Below are positions 25,305-34,643 of a stretch of DNA of 64,000 nt, piece after piece. The stretch spans positions 1 to 64,000 of the forward strand of contig CAMAUY010000003.1 in NCBI GenBank assembly GCA_945861565.1. The letters are read 5' to 3'. The translations under genes and the position numbers were made by a program. Every line of letters begins with the position of its first letter. The stretch's first letter is position 1. The notes beneath the pieces were generated by a model. It was not told the DNA's origin. It ran no database searches and was given only the letters and a program-made list of their open reading frames with translations. The stretch comes from Akkermansia muciniphila. Its GTDB lineage: Bacteria; Verrucomicrobiota; Verrucomicrobiia; Limisphaerales; UBA9464.

Positions 25305-28300
25305 AGATAAATTCCTTTAGGTTAAAAACAGCGTGAGCCACGTCCTGCCAGACCGGCTGGCAGGATATCAAAGCGCCCGCCTCCACGCCGCGCAATTCTC
25401 CCGATCGATGCACCAGTTTCACAAGTCGCGCAGTTTCCTCCGCCTCCGGTATTCGCGCGAACGCGGCAGTGAACATCCGCTGGACGCGCTGCTCGGACGA
25501 TCGGCCCTGAATCTTGAGCTCGCGCTCGCTCCACTGCTTCGCCATCGCAATGACGAACGGATCGTTGAGCAATGCGAGCGCCTGATCGGGCACATTGGTC
25601 GCGTCGCGTCGGCCGATGGTCTGCTTGGGAATGGGTTGATTGAAAAGCGCGAGAAACCGGGGCGGATCCATCAAGGTCATTGTCAGGTACAGACTCCGGC
25701 GTCCGTCCCCATCCAGGGGACCGCTGACGAGGCGTTTCACGGTGTCCTGCGCCACTCGATGGGGGGCCACCGGGGGGCCAAATAGGGAGGTATCCAGACG
25801 ACCCGCCACGGTGAGCATTGAATCGCGGATCGCTTCGGCTTCGAGCCGGCGCATGGGCAGATGATGCCAGAGGCGGTTCTCCGGGTCGGCCCTGACGGCC
25901 ATATCGTCTGCAAGGCTGCTTTGCCGCCACGCCGCGGACGTGACCAGCAGCTTCACGAGCTTCTTTAGCGACCAGCCATCGGCGATGAAGCGCTGGGCGA
26001 GCCAGTCTAGCAGTTCGGGATGCGATGGCATCTCACCGAGATGACCGAAATCATCGACGGTGCGGACGAGCCCCGCACCATAGAGATAGTGCCAGACGCG
26101 GTTTACGAAAACGCGGGCGGTAAGCGGATTCTGGTCGCTGGCAATATTGCGGGCAAATTCAAGCCGACCACTGGATTGCGGCGAGGTGCGTGACACGGGG
26201 CCGCCGAGGAATCGGATATTGCCGCGCGGCACTTCCTCACCCAATTTCGTATAGGAACCCCGCACACCGACACGCTCATCGCGGCCTTCGTTCCAATCGG
26301 CAACGGAGCCGATGACGCGGTCTGGATTCAGGTGCTTCTCCGTCTCGCGGTAGCGGGCGACCCACATCGAAAGCGCAGGCGTCGCCTTTGATTCATTCGG
26401 CAGCCACTTCGCGATCCGCGCGTCGTTGAGGAGCCGCACGTCCTCGCTGTCGCAGGCGTCCAAGCACCAGCGTTCGACGGCGCCCATAATCAGATCGGCG
26501 AACCGTCCGGCCAGCTCCTCCCGCGTTCTGGGTGGGGCAACGTTTGAAAATAGCGGAACGAACCGCGTCAGATCATCCATCGGAGCCCGGCCCTCAGCGT
26601 GTTGGTAGATGCGGGTAACGCCGAACCAGGAGCGCGGATTGGCGATATCGCTCTCCTTCAAACCGCCAAAGGCCGAACGCGGTGGAAAATTGTTGTTGAG
26701 CGACTTGGTCACGAGCTCGATATAGACTCGGCGGGTTGCCTGATCCACGCCGCCGGCGAGGGTGGCGAAATTCCCGGCCGTGAGCGAAAGCCAACCAGGT
26801 GCCGATTGGTCGAGGAACTTCATTCGCTCGCTGTGAAACGAGTTGTCTACGATGATCGATTGAGCCGAGTGCTGACCGCCCGCGTAACCCACCGAAAGGG
26901 TTGTCGGCAGTTTTTCATCGAGCAGGCGGCTGCGCACCGCGCCGGCAAGTCGCGCCGACCATACCTGAGACCAACGTCCCGCCGGAAGGATCTGTGAAAG
27001 GGCCCCGTCACCTTCATCGGCGATGACGATTTCACCATCGCGCACCAAACCGTGCTTCATGCCGAAGCCATCCACGTGCCAGCCCGGTGGCAATTCGCGG
27101 TGCGTAAAATCCGCGAGTAGCTGCAGATTTGTTTGGTTGCCAGCCATTCGGCGCCGGCGCTCCGACTCGAACTCCGCTGCGAGTTGGGTCCAGGTCACAT
27201 CCAGCGAAACGCCGTTTTGCGTAGCGCTATTGAATTGCCGCCACATTGCAGCCACCGAGTCCGGAAAGCCTGGCTTCGGCGGTGATTTTCCCTCGGCTGG
27301 CACCTTCGGGTTCGCGGGCTTCGCGGGATCGCCAACGGGCACCCTGCCGATCTTCTCGGTCAAAGTTCCCTTTGCGGCTCGCCACTGTTGAGCTAGCTCG
27401 CGACGGATGTTGCGTTTGAAATCCCTCAGCTCGTCAATCACCGGTAGGTTTGGGTCGTAGGTGTCCACGCAGCGTACTCCCCAACGCGTGCTCATCAAGA
27501 TGCCCGCCAGCCCGTAATAATCGAGTTGCGCGACGGCATCCAATTTGTGGTCGTGGCATTGGGCGCAGCCAACGGTGGTGGCGAGAAAACCCTTGCCCAC
27601 CGTGTCGATGATGTTGCCAATCGCCTCCTGCGTGATGCCTTCCGCGTCGGCATTGTCACCATGCCGCCGTTCGCCGAGACGCATCGCCATCGGGCCGAGG
27701 ATGGACTCGTTCAAGCCCGTGCGCCCGTCCACGCGGGGTTCAATCAGGTCTCCCGCAATTTGCTCGAGCACCAACTGCCGGAAGGGTACGTCCGCATTAA
27801 ACGCGCGGACCAGATAATCGCGATACATCCATGCATTCTTCGCCGGAACGTCCCACTCGTAGCCGTGGGTGTCCGAGTAATGCACCACGTCCATCCAATG
27901 GCGCGCCCAGCGCTCGCCGAAATGCGGGCTGTCGAGCAGCGACTCCACCAACTCTTCGTAGGCGCCCGGTGAAGTGCGTGCGGCGAAACGCTCCACATCC
28001 TCAGGCGTGGGTGGCAAGCCCGTGAGAGCAAAACTCAGTCGGCGCGCTTGTGTGCGGCGATCGGCTTCGATTGATGGTTTGAGTTCTTTTGCTTCGAGCG
28101 CGGCGAGAATGAAGGTGTCCACGTTGTTCCGCGGCCACGATGCCTGCTGTAACCGCGGTGGCGGCCCAATGGAAAGAGGCCGAAGGCTCCACCAGGCGAG
28201 ACGGGCTTGATACACAAATTCCCACTCCTGAGTGACTGCCGTTGTCTTCTCGGCTGCACGTGCGCCGAACGCGAAAGCGAGGGTGCCGAGGACCCATGCC

Positions 28301-28341
28301 ATCAATACGAACATTTTCCCGGATAACCAGAGTGTCGACAC
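25294..28341 (-). CDS. DUF1549/DUF1553 PSD-family protein with ConA-like insert (pair 2)
   Basis: Protein of 1015 residues with signal peptide (MFVLMAWVLGTLAFAFGARA). Unlike pair 1 it has no N-terminal CxxCH domain. DUF1549 spans roughly residues 70-310 (FGERWARHWMDVVHYSDTHG, GCAQCHDHKLD). A long middle region of about 200 residues (PPGWHVDGFGMKHG through YIELVTKSLN) resembles a concanavalin-like sandwich. DUF1553 closes it (TARVFVNRVWHYLYGAGLV, HPELLDWLAQRF). It begins 6 bases after the epimerase gene and overlaps the DUF1501 gene, so the five genes 30851 to 23847 form one operon. Confidence 0.9.
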   Translation of the reverse strand: MSTLWLSGKMFVLMAWVLGTLAFAFGARAAEKTTAVTQEWEFVYQARLAWWSLRPLSIGPPPRLQQASWPRNNVDTFILAALEAKELKPSIEADRRTQARRLSFALTGLPPTPEDVERFAARTSPGAYEELVESLLDSPHFGERWARHWMDVVHYSDTHGYEWDVPAKNAWMYRDYLVRAFNADVPFRQLVLEQIAGDLIEPRVDGRTGLNESILGPMAMRLGERRHGDNADAEGITQEAIGNIIDTVGKGFLATTVGCAQCHDHKLDAVAQLDYYGLAGILMSTRWGVRCVDTYDPNLPVIDELRDFKRNIRRELAQQWRAAKGTLTEKIGRVPVGDPAKPANPKVPAEGKSPPKPGFPDSVAAMWRQFNSATQNGVSLDVTWTQLAAEFESERRRRMAGNQTNLQLLADFTHRELPPGWHVDGFGMKHGLVRDGEIVIADEGDGALSQILPAGRWSQVWSARLAGAVRSRLLDEKLPTTLSVGYAGGQHSAQSIIVDNSFHSERMKFLDQSAPGWLSLTAGNFATLAGGVDQATRRVYIELVTKSLNNNFPPRSAFGGLKESDIANPRSWFGVTRIYQHAEGRAPMDDLTRFVPLFSNVAPPRTREELAGRFADLIMGAVERWCLDACDSEDVRLLNDARIAKWLPNESKATPALSMWVARYRETEKHLNPDRVIGSVADWNEGRDERVGVRGSYTKLGEEVPRGNIRFLGGPVSRTSPQSSGRLEFARNIASDQNPLTARVFVNRVWHYLYGAGLVRTVDDFGHLGEMPSHPELLDWLAQRFIADGWSLKKLVKLLVTSAAWRQSSLADDMAVRADPENRLWHHLPMRRLEAEAIRDSMLTVAGRLDTSLFGPPVAPHRVAQDTVKRLVSGPLDGDGRRSLYLTMTLMDPPRFLALFNQPIPKQTIGRRDATNVPDQALALLNDPFVIAMAKQWSERELKIQGRSSEQRVQRMFTAAFARIPEAEETARLVKLVHRSGELRGVEAGALISCQPVWQDVAHAVFNLKEFIYVP

Positions 28342-28347
28342 AAAGAA

Positions 28348-29205
28348 TTAGGCGTTGGTAGTAGGTAAGATCCGCTTGAGAAATCGAAGACCTTCGATTG
28401 CGATCTCAGAACGTGTGGGTTCGATCCTTCGCCAAATAGAAGCCGCCCGGGCAATCACTTTGACGTCGGAGGTAAACGATTCGATGACGACGTCCCCTCG
28501 ATAACCAATTGCCTGCAGTGCCGCGGCGATGCCCTTCCAATCAATCTGGTCCTTGCCCGGCGTGCCGCGGTCGCTCCCGCACGCGTGAAAATGGCCAAGA
28601 TGTCGACCCGCTTTCCGAATCGCCGCCGCGGAGTCCTTCTCCTCGATGTTCATGTGGAAGGTGTCGAGGTGGAGCTTGAGAGCGGGACTTCCGACGTCAT
28701 GGATGAGGGCCAACCCTTGGTCGCAGGTATTGATAAAGTCCGTTTCGAAGCGGTTTAAGGGCTCCAACGCGATGACTTGGCCCCGGTCCATGGCGTACGC
28801 ACAAACTTCCTTCAGGTTTTTTGTGACCGTTTTCCATTGTCGCCGATATTCGCCTCGCGGGACGGCGTCCGCACGACCCACGGTGGAGTACACAACGCCG
28901 ATCAGGGTCGGGCAGTTAAGAACGACCATTTGATCGAGCACCCGCTTCATGAACTGTATGCCGGCCCGTTGTTGCTGCCGGGTGCCCCGCAGATCTTTGT
29001 CGGGCCCGAGGCACGGGGTCGCCGAACCACAGACCAGACCGTGTCGGTCGAGTTGACCTTTCACATAGGCCGGGTCGATGTGAGTGAGTTCTTCGATGGC
29101 GATTTCGACGGATTCGAATCCCCAATCCTTAAAGCGACGAAAAAGGTGCGTGCTCGCGTCGGTAAAGGGCGACGCGAAGAGAAATGTGTTGATGCCGAAG
29201 CGCAT
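28348..29205 (-). CDS. Sugar phosphate isomerase/epimerase (TIM barrel, tagatose 3-epimerase type)
   Basis: Protein of 285 residues of the AP-endonuclease-2/xylose-isomerase-like TIM-barrel superfamily. Metal ligand positions of the D-tagatose/psicose 3-epimerase group are recognisable: E in IALEPLNRFETDF, D and H in LHLDTFHMNIEE, H in GHFHACGSDRGTPG, and E in DVVIESF. It should interconvert ketoses at C3 or a related sugar acid. It is cytoplasmic (no signal) and lies between the PfkB kinase and the PSD gene in the same operon. Confidence 0.88.
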   Translation of the reverse strand: MRFGINTFLFASPFTDASTHLFRRFKDWGFESVEIAIEELTHIDPAYVKGQLDRHGLVCGSATPCLGPDKDLRGTRQQQRAGIQFMKRVLDQMVVLNCPTLIGVVYSTVGRADAVPRGEYRRQWKTVTKNLKEVCAYAMDRGQVIALEPLNRFETDFINTCDQGLALIHDVGSPALKLHLDTFHMNIEEKDSAAAIRKAGRHLGHFHACGSDRGTPGKDQIDWKGIAAALQAIGYRGDVVIESFTSDVKVIARAASIWRRIEPTRSEIAIEGLRFLKRILPTTNA

Positions 29206-29268
29206 TCTGAGAGGAGTCGAGGGTTGGTGTGTTCTCGGGTGTAGTTTAGCACTGTGATCGGTGAACCG

Positions 29269-30228
29269 TTAATCGGCAAGATTTGGAATGAATTGACGTC
29301 GTCCTTCAATAAACTCTCCGACGACGTCGTTGGAGAGTCGCAAGCGGTTCTTGATGATCATTTCCGGGTGCTGGTGGAGGAGCATCATGCAGACACTTAG
29401 CACGTCACCGGTACCTGCGGTGTTCACCATTGATCGCACGGCCGCCGGCGGCTCGATTTCGAGTACACCCTGCGAATAGTAGCCGGCCCCTTTTTCACCG
29501 AGATGAACGACAATGCCACCGGCACCCCATTCCGTAATCCGCCGAAGGGCGGTGTCGAGTGTCTCGGCATCCGAAAACATCATAAGCTCCCGGGCATTGC
29601 CGTGGGCCAGCGCAACCCAGGGTAAAACGTCCCGAACCGCTTGCTTTCTTGCGGGAATGTTTCCAGCGCTGGCTTCCCCCCAGTGCGGGTCCCAGTTTAA
29701 GTCGAGCGAAATCGGAACAGCCAATTGCCGGGCCTGCTCAAAAAGCTCTTTATTGCCGCCATACAACATCGGCTCCGAGAACCAAACATCGGCGCGCAGG
29801 AGGTGCCCCTGGCCCCGGAGGATGCTCAAGTCAAGATCCGCAAACGTGAGCGCTCGATTGGCCGGCAAGCAGCTGATGAAGTGTCGCTGGCCATTATCGA
29901 ATGAAAGAGCAATCGATGTCCCCGACGGCTGGGATTTGTCCCGGGCCAATCGGGCGATAATTCCGTGCTGGGCCAAGGTCCGATCGAGTCGACGCCCCAA
30001 TCCATCGGTTCCAATTTTTCCCAAGAACGAGGTCTTGGCACCTAAAGCGACGGCGGTAAAGGCGCTGTTGGCTCCGCCGCCTCCGATGGTTTCGCTGACT
30101 GATCCGGTGGATGTTTCGCCGTCGCGGAATAGATAGTCCCCCACCGGAAGCGGGTTCATCTTTATATCGCGATTGATGTTCCCAATGACACAAATCGAAT
30201 CGCCCGAAACATCTACGGTGCTCAGCAT
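29269..30228 (-). CDS. PfkB-family carbohydrate kinase
   Basis: Protein of 319 residues of the ribokinase/PfkB superfamily. N-terminal GNINRDI and GGGGANSAFTAVALG substrate-binding glycines, and a catalytic NTAGTGDVLSV motif (usually DTxGAGD; here an initial Asn and a Thr replace consensus residues, but the catalytic Asp is kept). It probably phosphorylates a sugar or sugar acid made by its operon partners. Its start overlaps the end of the SIS gene by 7 bases. Confidence 0.88.
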   Translation of the reverse strand: MLSTVDVSGDSICVIGNINRDIKMNPLPVGDYLFRDGETSTGSVSETIGGGGANSAFTAVALGAKTSFLGKIGTDGLGRRLDRTLAQHGIIARLARDKSQPSGTSIALSFDNGQRHFISCLPANRALTFADLDLSILRGQGHLLRADVWFSEPMLYGGNKELFEQARQLAVPISLDLNWDPHWGEASAGNIPARKQAVRDVLPWVALAHGNARELMMFSDAETLDTALRRITEWGAGGIVVHLGEKGAGYYSQGVLEIEPPAAVRSMVNTAGTGDVLSVCMMLLHQHPEMIIKNRLRLSNDVVGEFIEGRRQFIPNLAD

Positions 30229-30851
30229 GCCTGCGATCCTCCTGAACCGGGATGGGATGAAACCTCCGCCGCAAGATCTTCTTTGAGGAGGTGCATCAGG
30301 AGATGTTCAATGACGAGATGGACCGCTTCGGTCTGAGGGGTTGATTCGATGGGCACGAGAATCGAACAGGTGCACTCACGGTGAAGGACGCCCCCGTCGA
30401 ATCCGACCAACCCCACCGTGCGTGCCCCGACCTGGTTGGCAAAACGAATGGCCCGGACCAAGTCGGTCGAAAATCCTGTACCACCATGAACTGAGATGGC
30501 CAGCACGACGTCATTGGAGGTCAGCAGTCCGCGCATCTGATTGACGAAAACGTCTTCGCGAGCCGCGTCGTTGGCCCAGGCGGTATAGAGTGAGACGTTA
30601 TCGGTCAGACACCGCACATCAAACGGCCGCCGGCCATCGGGGATCACATACTTGGAGAGATCGCAGGCGAAGTGCTGAGCCGTCGAGGCAGATCCGCCGT
30701 TTCCGATGGTGTAGACGCGGCCCGGGCGGTGATAGCAGTCGAGGAGAATTCTTCGGCCAGCCGCGATGGCATCGGCATCGAGCTCACTGAGCAGGCGCTT
30801 CGTTTCATTCAGAAATCGGCTAATCCTGGCGATGGTGTTCGGCATAGGCAA
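30222..30851 (-). CDS. SIS-domain protein, phosphoheptose isomerase (GmhA)-like
   Basis: Protein of 209 residues with the GmhA-type sugar isomerase layout: GNGGSASTAQHFACDLSKY, LTDNVSLYTAWAND, ISVHGGTGFSTDLVRAI, and the C-terminal PQTEAVHLVIEHLL helix carrying metal-ligand-like Gln and His. GmhA converts sedoheptulose 7-phosphate to heptose phosphate. Because the partner genes are a PfkB kinase and a ketose epimerase rather than heptose genes, the substrate may differ. First gene of the five-gene minus-strand operon; its promoter should lie in the 230-base gap shared with pair 3. Confidence 0.85.
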   Translation of the reverse strand: MPMPNTIARISRFLNETKRLLSELDADAIAAGRRILLDCYHRPGRVYTIGNGGSASTAQHFACDLSKYVIPDGRRPFDVRCLTDNVSLYTAWANDAAREDVFVNQMRGLLTSNDVVLAISVHGGTGFSTDLVRAIRFANQVGARTVGLVGFDGGVLHRECTCSILVPIESTPQTEAVHLVIEHLLMHLLKEDLAAEVSSHPGSGGSQAC

Positions 30852-31081
30852 TCGACGTTGAGTGTGCGACGAACGTTCAGCCTCCGTCCGCAGGAATCAA
30901 AAGGCTGACCAGAGGCTCGGAGGCACAAATCATATCACGGTGGAAGCCGTCAATTTCTCAAGATGTGCGCGAATATCAATACTGATAAGTACGAAATGTT
31001 CCTGGGCCGGAAAGTTTACGCTTCCGAAAGCAAGCCATTCCCCGCTCACTATCCACCAAGTCATCGTGAAGGATTTGTAGG

Positions 31082-33184
31082 ATGAAAGTCTTCTGGTCAT
31101 GCCTGTGCTCGCTGGCACTCGGGATGTTTGTCGCATCTGGAGCGCCCGCCATCCCGCCGCCAGCCCACCATTGGGCGTTCCAACCGATCGCCGATGTAAG
31201 ACCTCCCGAGATTCGGGACCGCTCGTGGTGCCGGATACCGATTGATTCTTTTATCCAGGCGAGGCAGGACGGGATGGGCTTGTCGCCAGCGAAGGCGGCG
31301 GATCCGCGCGTGCTGATTCGTCGCATGACGTTTGATATGACCGGGCTGCCGCCGGCTCCATCGGAGGTTGCGGCGTTTGTTTCTTCCGCCCAGCGGGATC
31401 GGACGGTCGCGTTGGATGCCCTGATCGAACGGCTCCTGGCATCGCCCCATTATGGAGAACGTTGGGGACGCTGGTGGTTGGATGTAGCGCGATACGCCGA
31501 TACCAATGGCCAGGACGAAAACAAGGTGCAGGCGAATGCGTGGCGATACCGTGACTGGGTTGTCCGCTCCTTCAATCGGAATCAGCCCTTTGACCAGTTC
31601 ATTGTCGAACAAATCGCTGGAGATTTGCTGCCTCCGGCTCCATCCGAATCGGAAACTTTCGACCGCCTGATCGCGACTGGATTTCTGGTCCTTGGACCCA
31701 AGATGTTGGCCGAGCAAGACAAACCCAAACTGGTCATGGACATTGTCGATGAACAGATCGATACCGTGGGCAAGGCGTTTCTCGGTCTCACTCTCGGATG
31801 TGCTCGTTGTCACGATCACAAGTTCGATCCGATTCCGGCCAGCGACTACTATGCGATGGCCGGCATCTTTAAGAGTACCCGGACCATGGAGGATCTGGCC
31901 TTCGTGTCGAAATTCAACGAGCGCCCCATTTCACCGCCGGCAGTGATGGCGAGCCTCTCTGCGCACGCCGAACAGGTGAAAGCACAGACCAATCGGATTC
32001 AAGAAGTGATTCGTGATGCCAACGCCGCTTTAGTGGCGGATCTGAATCACGAACTCCCAAAAGATCCCCACCTGTTGTATCCGCTCGCCACCCGCGAACG
32101 GCTTGCTGCGTTGGAAAAGGAGCGGGATCACCTGATCACCAACGCGCCCCCCCCCGCCGCGTACGCGATGTCGGTGGCCGAGGACAAACCGGTAAATCTC
32201 CCCGTGCATCTCCGCGGAAGTCATCTCAACCTGGCCAAAGATCCAGTCCCGCGCGGTTTCCTACAGGCCGTCAGCCGACGGGGGCCCGTGCCGCCGATCC
32301 CCCGCGAGCAGAGTGGCCGCCTCGAACTCGCCCGCTGGTTGACGTCTTCCCAAAACCCGCTCACCGCCCGTGTGATCGTCAACCGCCTGTGGCAGGCGCA
32401 CTTCGGGGAAGGAATCGTCCGTACTCCCGATAACTTCGGTCTCCGCGGAGAAGCGCCGACCCATCCGGAACTGCTGGATTGGCTTGCGTGCGAATTCTTG
32501 CGTACCGGCTGGGATGTCAAAGCACTCCATCGACTAATTCTCCGCAGTGCGGTCTACCAGCAGTCGGCAGGTGTTCCGACGGATTCCCCGGGGACATCGA
32601 GCGACCCGGACAATCGTTTGTTATTCCGCTTTCCCCGACAGCGCCTCGAAGCCGAAATGATTCGTGATGCGCTACTCGCAGTTTCCGGACGCCTTGACGC
32701 GGCGGCAGGGGGTTCGTTGGTGAATTGGAAAAACAATCAGTATGCGCCAAGCGACGACGTCTCCGCAACCTCCGTGCGACGGACACTCTATCTTCCAATC
32801 GTCCGAGACAGGGTTTACGACGCCCTGACCATTTTTGACTTTGCGAATCCGAGCGTCTGTTCGGCACGGCGAACGCATACGGTTGTTTCCCACCAGGCCC
32901 TGTTTTTTTTGAACAGTCCACTCGTGAAAGATTGCTCGTTGGCGCTGGCAACGTCCCTGCTGGCACGGGACGATCTAGACGATTCGGCCCGTGTGCGCGA
33001 AGCCTACCATCGCATTCTCAACCGCCCTGCATTGGATCCTGAAATTCACCGGGCAAGACGCTTCCTGGGTGAGCTTCCACGCGATCCCGGGACCCCGGCA
33101 ACCGAGGCCGACCGGCGTCGGGACGATTTGGCGCTGCTGTGCCAGACCCTTTTTGCTTCCAACGAATTTGTGTATTACCACTGA
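31082..33184 (+). CDS. DUF1549/DUF1553 PSD-family protein (pair 3)
   Basis: The shortest of the four PSD proteins (700 residues). Signal peptide (WSCLCSLALGMFVASGAPA), DUF1549 with YGERWGRWWLDVARYADTNG and GCARCHDHKFDPIP, then DUF1553 with LTARVIVNRLWQAHFGEGIV and HPELLDWLACEF. No separate cytochrome domain and no ConA insert. GTAGG directly precedes the ATG. Followed 17 bases later by its DUF1501 partner. Confidence 0.9.
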   Translation: MKVFWSCLCSLALGMFVASGAPAIPPPAHHWAFQPIADVRPPEIRDRSWCRIPIDSFIQARQDGMGLSPAKAADPRVLIRRMTFDMTGLPPAPSEVAAFVSSAQRDRTVALDALIERLLASPHYGERWGRWWLDVARYADTNGQDENKVQANAWRYRDWVVRSFNRNQPFDQFIVEQIAGDLLPPAPSESETFDRLIATGFLVLGPKMLAEQDKPKLVMDIVDEQIDTVGKAFLGLTLGCARCHDHKFDPIPASDYYAMAGIFKSTRTMEDLAFVSKFNERPISPPAVMASLSAHAEQVKAQTNRIQEVIRDANAALVADLNHELPKDPHLLYPLATRERLAALEKERDHLITNAPPPAAYAMSVAEDKPVNLPVHLRGSHLNLAKDPVPRGFLQAVSRRGPVPPIPREQSGRLELARWLTSSQNPLTARVIVNRLWQAHFGEGIVRTPDNFGLRGEAPTHPELLDWLACEFLRTGWDVKALHRLILRSAVYQQSAGVPTDSPGTSSDPDNRLLFRFPRQRLEAEMIRDALLAVSGRLDAAAGGSLVNWKNNQYAPSDDVSATSVRRTLYLPIVRDRVYDALTIFDFANPSVCSARRTHTVVSHQALFFLNSPLVKDCSLALATSLLARDDLDDSARVREAYHRILNRPALDPEIHRARRFLGELPRDPGTPATEADRRRDDLALLCQTLFASNEFVYYH

Positions 33185-33201
33185 AAGGGATACTCGAGCC
33201 C

Positions 33202-34638
33202 ATGCTGCATACTCTTCCATCGCCGATCACGCGACGTCAGGCTCTTCGACAATGTGGCGTTGGATTTGGCGCGCTTGCCCTCACGGATCTCCTCGCGAGA
33301 GCCTCGGGAGCGGGGCCTGCGAGTGCCGGGTCTAGGCCGAGTGGTCGCCCTGATTCGGGTCCACTGCAGGCCCGATCGCCCCATTTCTCGGCACGGACGA
33401 AGCGGGTGATATTTTTGTTCATGCACGGGGGTCCCTCCCATGTAGATACCTTTGACTATAAGCCGGCACTCCTGCGCGATTCCGGCAAGCCCTTGCCGTT
33501 TGCAAAGCCCCGGGTGCAGTTTTCCAAGACCGGCAACCTCCGTCAGTCGCCCTGGGCTTTTCGGCCTTATGGGCAGTCCGGCGCCATGGTCAGCGACCTA
33601 TTTCCGAGCGTTGGGGCATTGGCGGATGAGATCTGTTTCTTGAAGTCGATTCACGGCACCAACGAGGCGCACGGGGGTGCTTTGCTAAAACTCCACACGG
33701 GTTCGGATACCTTTGTGCGCCCCAGCATGGGCTCGTGGATCAGCTACGGTTTGGGCACGGAGAACCAAAACCTGCCGAGCTTTATTACGGTGAATCCGAC
33801 CAAGGGCCATGGAGGCGTCGGTAACTGGTCGAGCGCCTTCCTCCCCGCCACGCATCAGGGCACACCCATCGGCGGCGGCAAGGCAACGGGTGATCCGGCG
33901 AAAATTGCGTACCTGGGAGCGGGCGGCGGCACCGCCCGGCAACGAGCTCAACTGGATTTGCTGGCGGAGATTGACCGGGAACAGCTCGCACTGACCGGTC
34001 CCGATGCCGAGCTCGAAGCGCGGATTCAGTCGTTTGAACTCGCCTTTAAAATGCAAACCGAGGCTCCGGAAGTTTTTGATCTTTCCGGGGAAACGCCGAC
34101 AACGCGCGCCCTGTATGGCCTCGATGATCCCAAGACTGAGAATTTCGGAAAGCAATGCCTGCTGGCGCGACGGTTGAGCGAGCGCGGCGTTCGCTTCGTC
34201 CAGATCACACACGGCTATTGGGATCAGCACGAGAAACTCACCGAAGACCATGGACGTTTGGCGCATGAAGTGGACCGCCCGATTGCCGGGTTGCTCCGCG
34301 ACCTGAAATCGCGCGGTTTACTTGAAGATACGCTGGTGTGGTGGGGCGGTGAATTTGGGCGCACGCCCACCGTGCAGGGAAGTGATGGACGGGATCACCA
34401 TCCCCATGCTTTCACGATGTGGCTGGCGGGCGCGGGCGTGAAGCCGGGATTGAGCTACGGGATCACGGACGAGTATGGGTTCTATCTCGCCGACCAAAAA
34501 GTCCACATCCACGACCTCCACGCCACTCTCCTGCATCTGCTGGGACTCGATCACGAACGCCTGACGTTTCGTCAAGGCGGACGGGATTTTCGTCTAACCG
34601 ATGTTGCGGGTAATGTGGTGCATCCGATTCTGGCCTGA
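33202..34638 (+). CDS. DUF1501 domain protein (pair 3)
   Basis: Protein of 478 residues. ATG 33202 is chosen because it lies just past the PSD stop and leaves a proper Tat-like start (SPITRRQALRQCGVGFGALA); the open frame reaches back into the PSD gene. A linker rich in G, S and P follows the signal. Landmarks: FLFMHGGPSHVDTFDYKPAL, WWGGEFGRTPTVQGSDGRDH, and a C-terminal RLTDVAGNVV. It converges on clpB with 5 bases between the stops. Confidence 0.9.
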   Translation: MLHTLPSPITRRQALRQCGVGFGALALTDLLARASGAGPASAGSRPSGRPDSGPLQARSPHFSARTKRVIFLFMHGGPSHVDTFDYKPALLRDSGKPLPFAKPRVQFSKTGNLRQSPWAFRPYGQSGAMVSDLFPSVGALADEICFLKSIHGTNEAHGGALLKLHTGSDTFVRPSMGSWISYGLGTENQNLPSFITVNPTKGHGGVGNWSSAFLPATHQGTPIGGGKATGDPAKIAYLGAGGGTARQRAQLDLLAEIDREQLALTGPDAELEARIQSFELAFKMQTEAPEVFDLSGETPTTRALYGLDDPKTENFGKQCLLARRLSERGVRFVQITHGYWDQHEKLTEDHGRLAHEVDRPIAGLLRDLKSRGLLEDTLVWWGGEFGRTPTVQGSDGRDHHPHAFTMWLAGAGVKPGLSYGITDEYGFYLADQKVHIHDLHATLLHLLGLDHERLTFRQGGRDFRLTDVAGNVVHPILA

Positions 34639-34643
34639 ACCTC

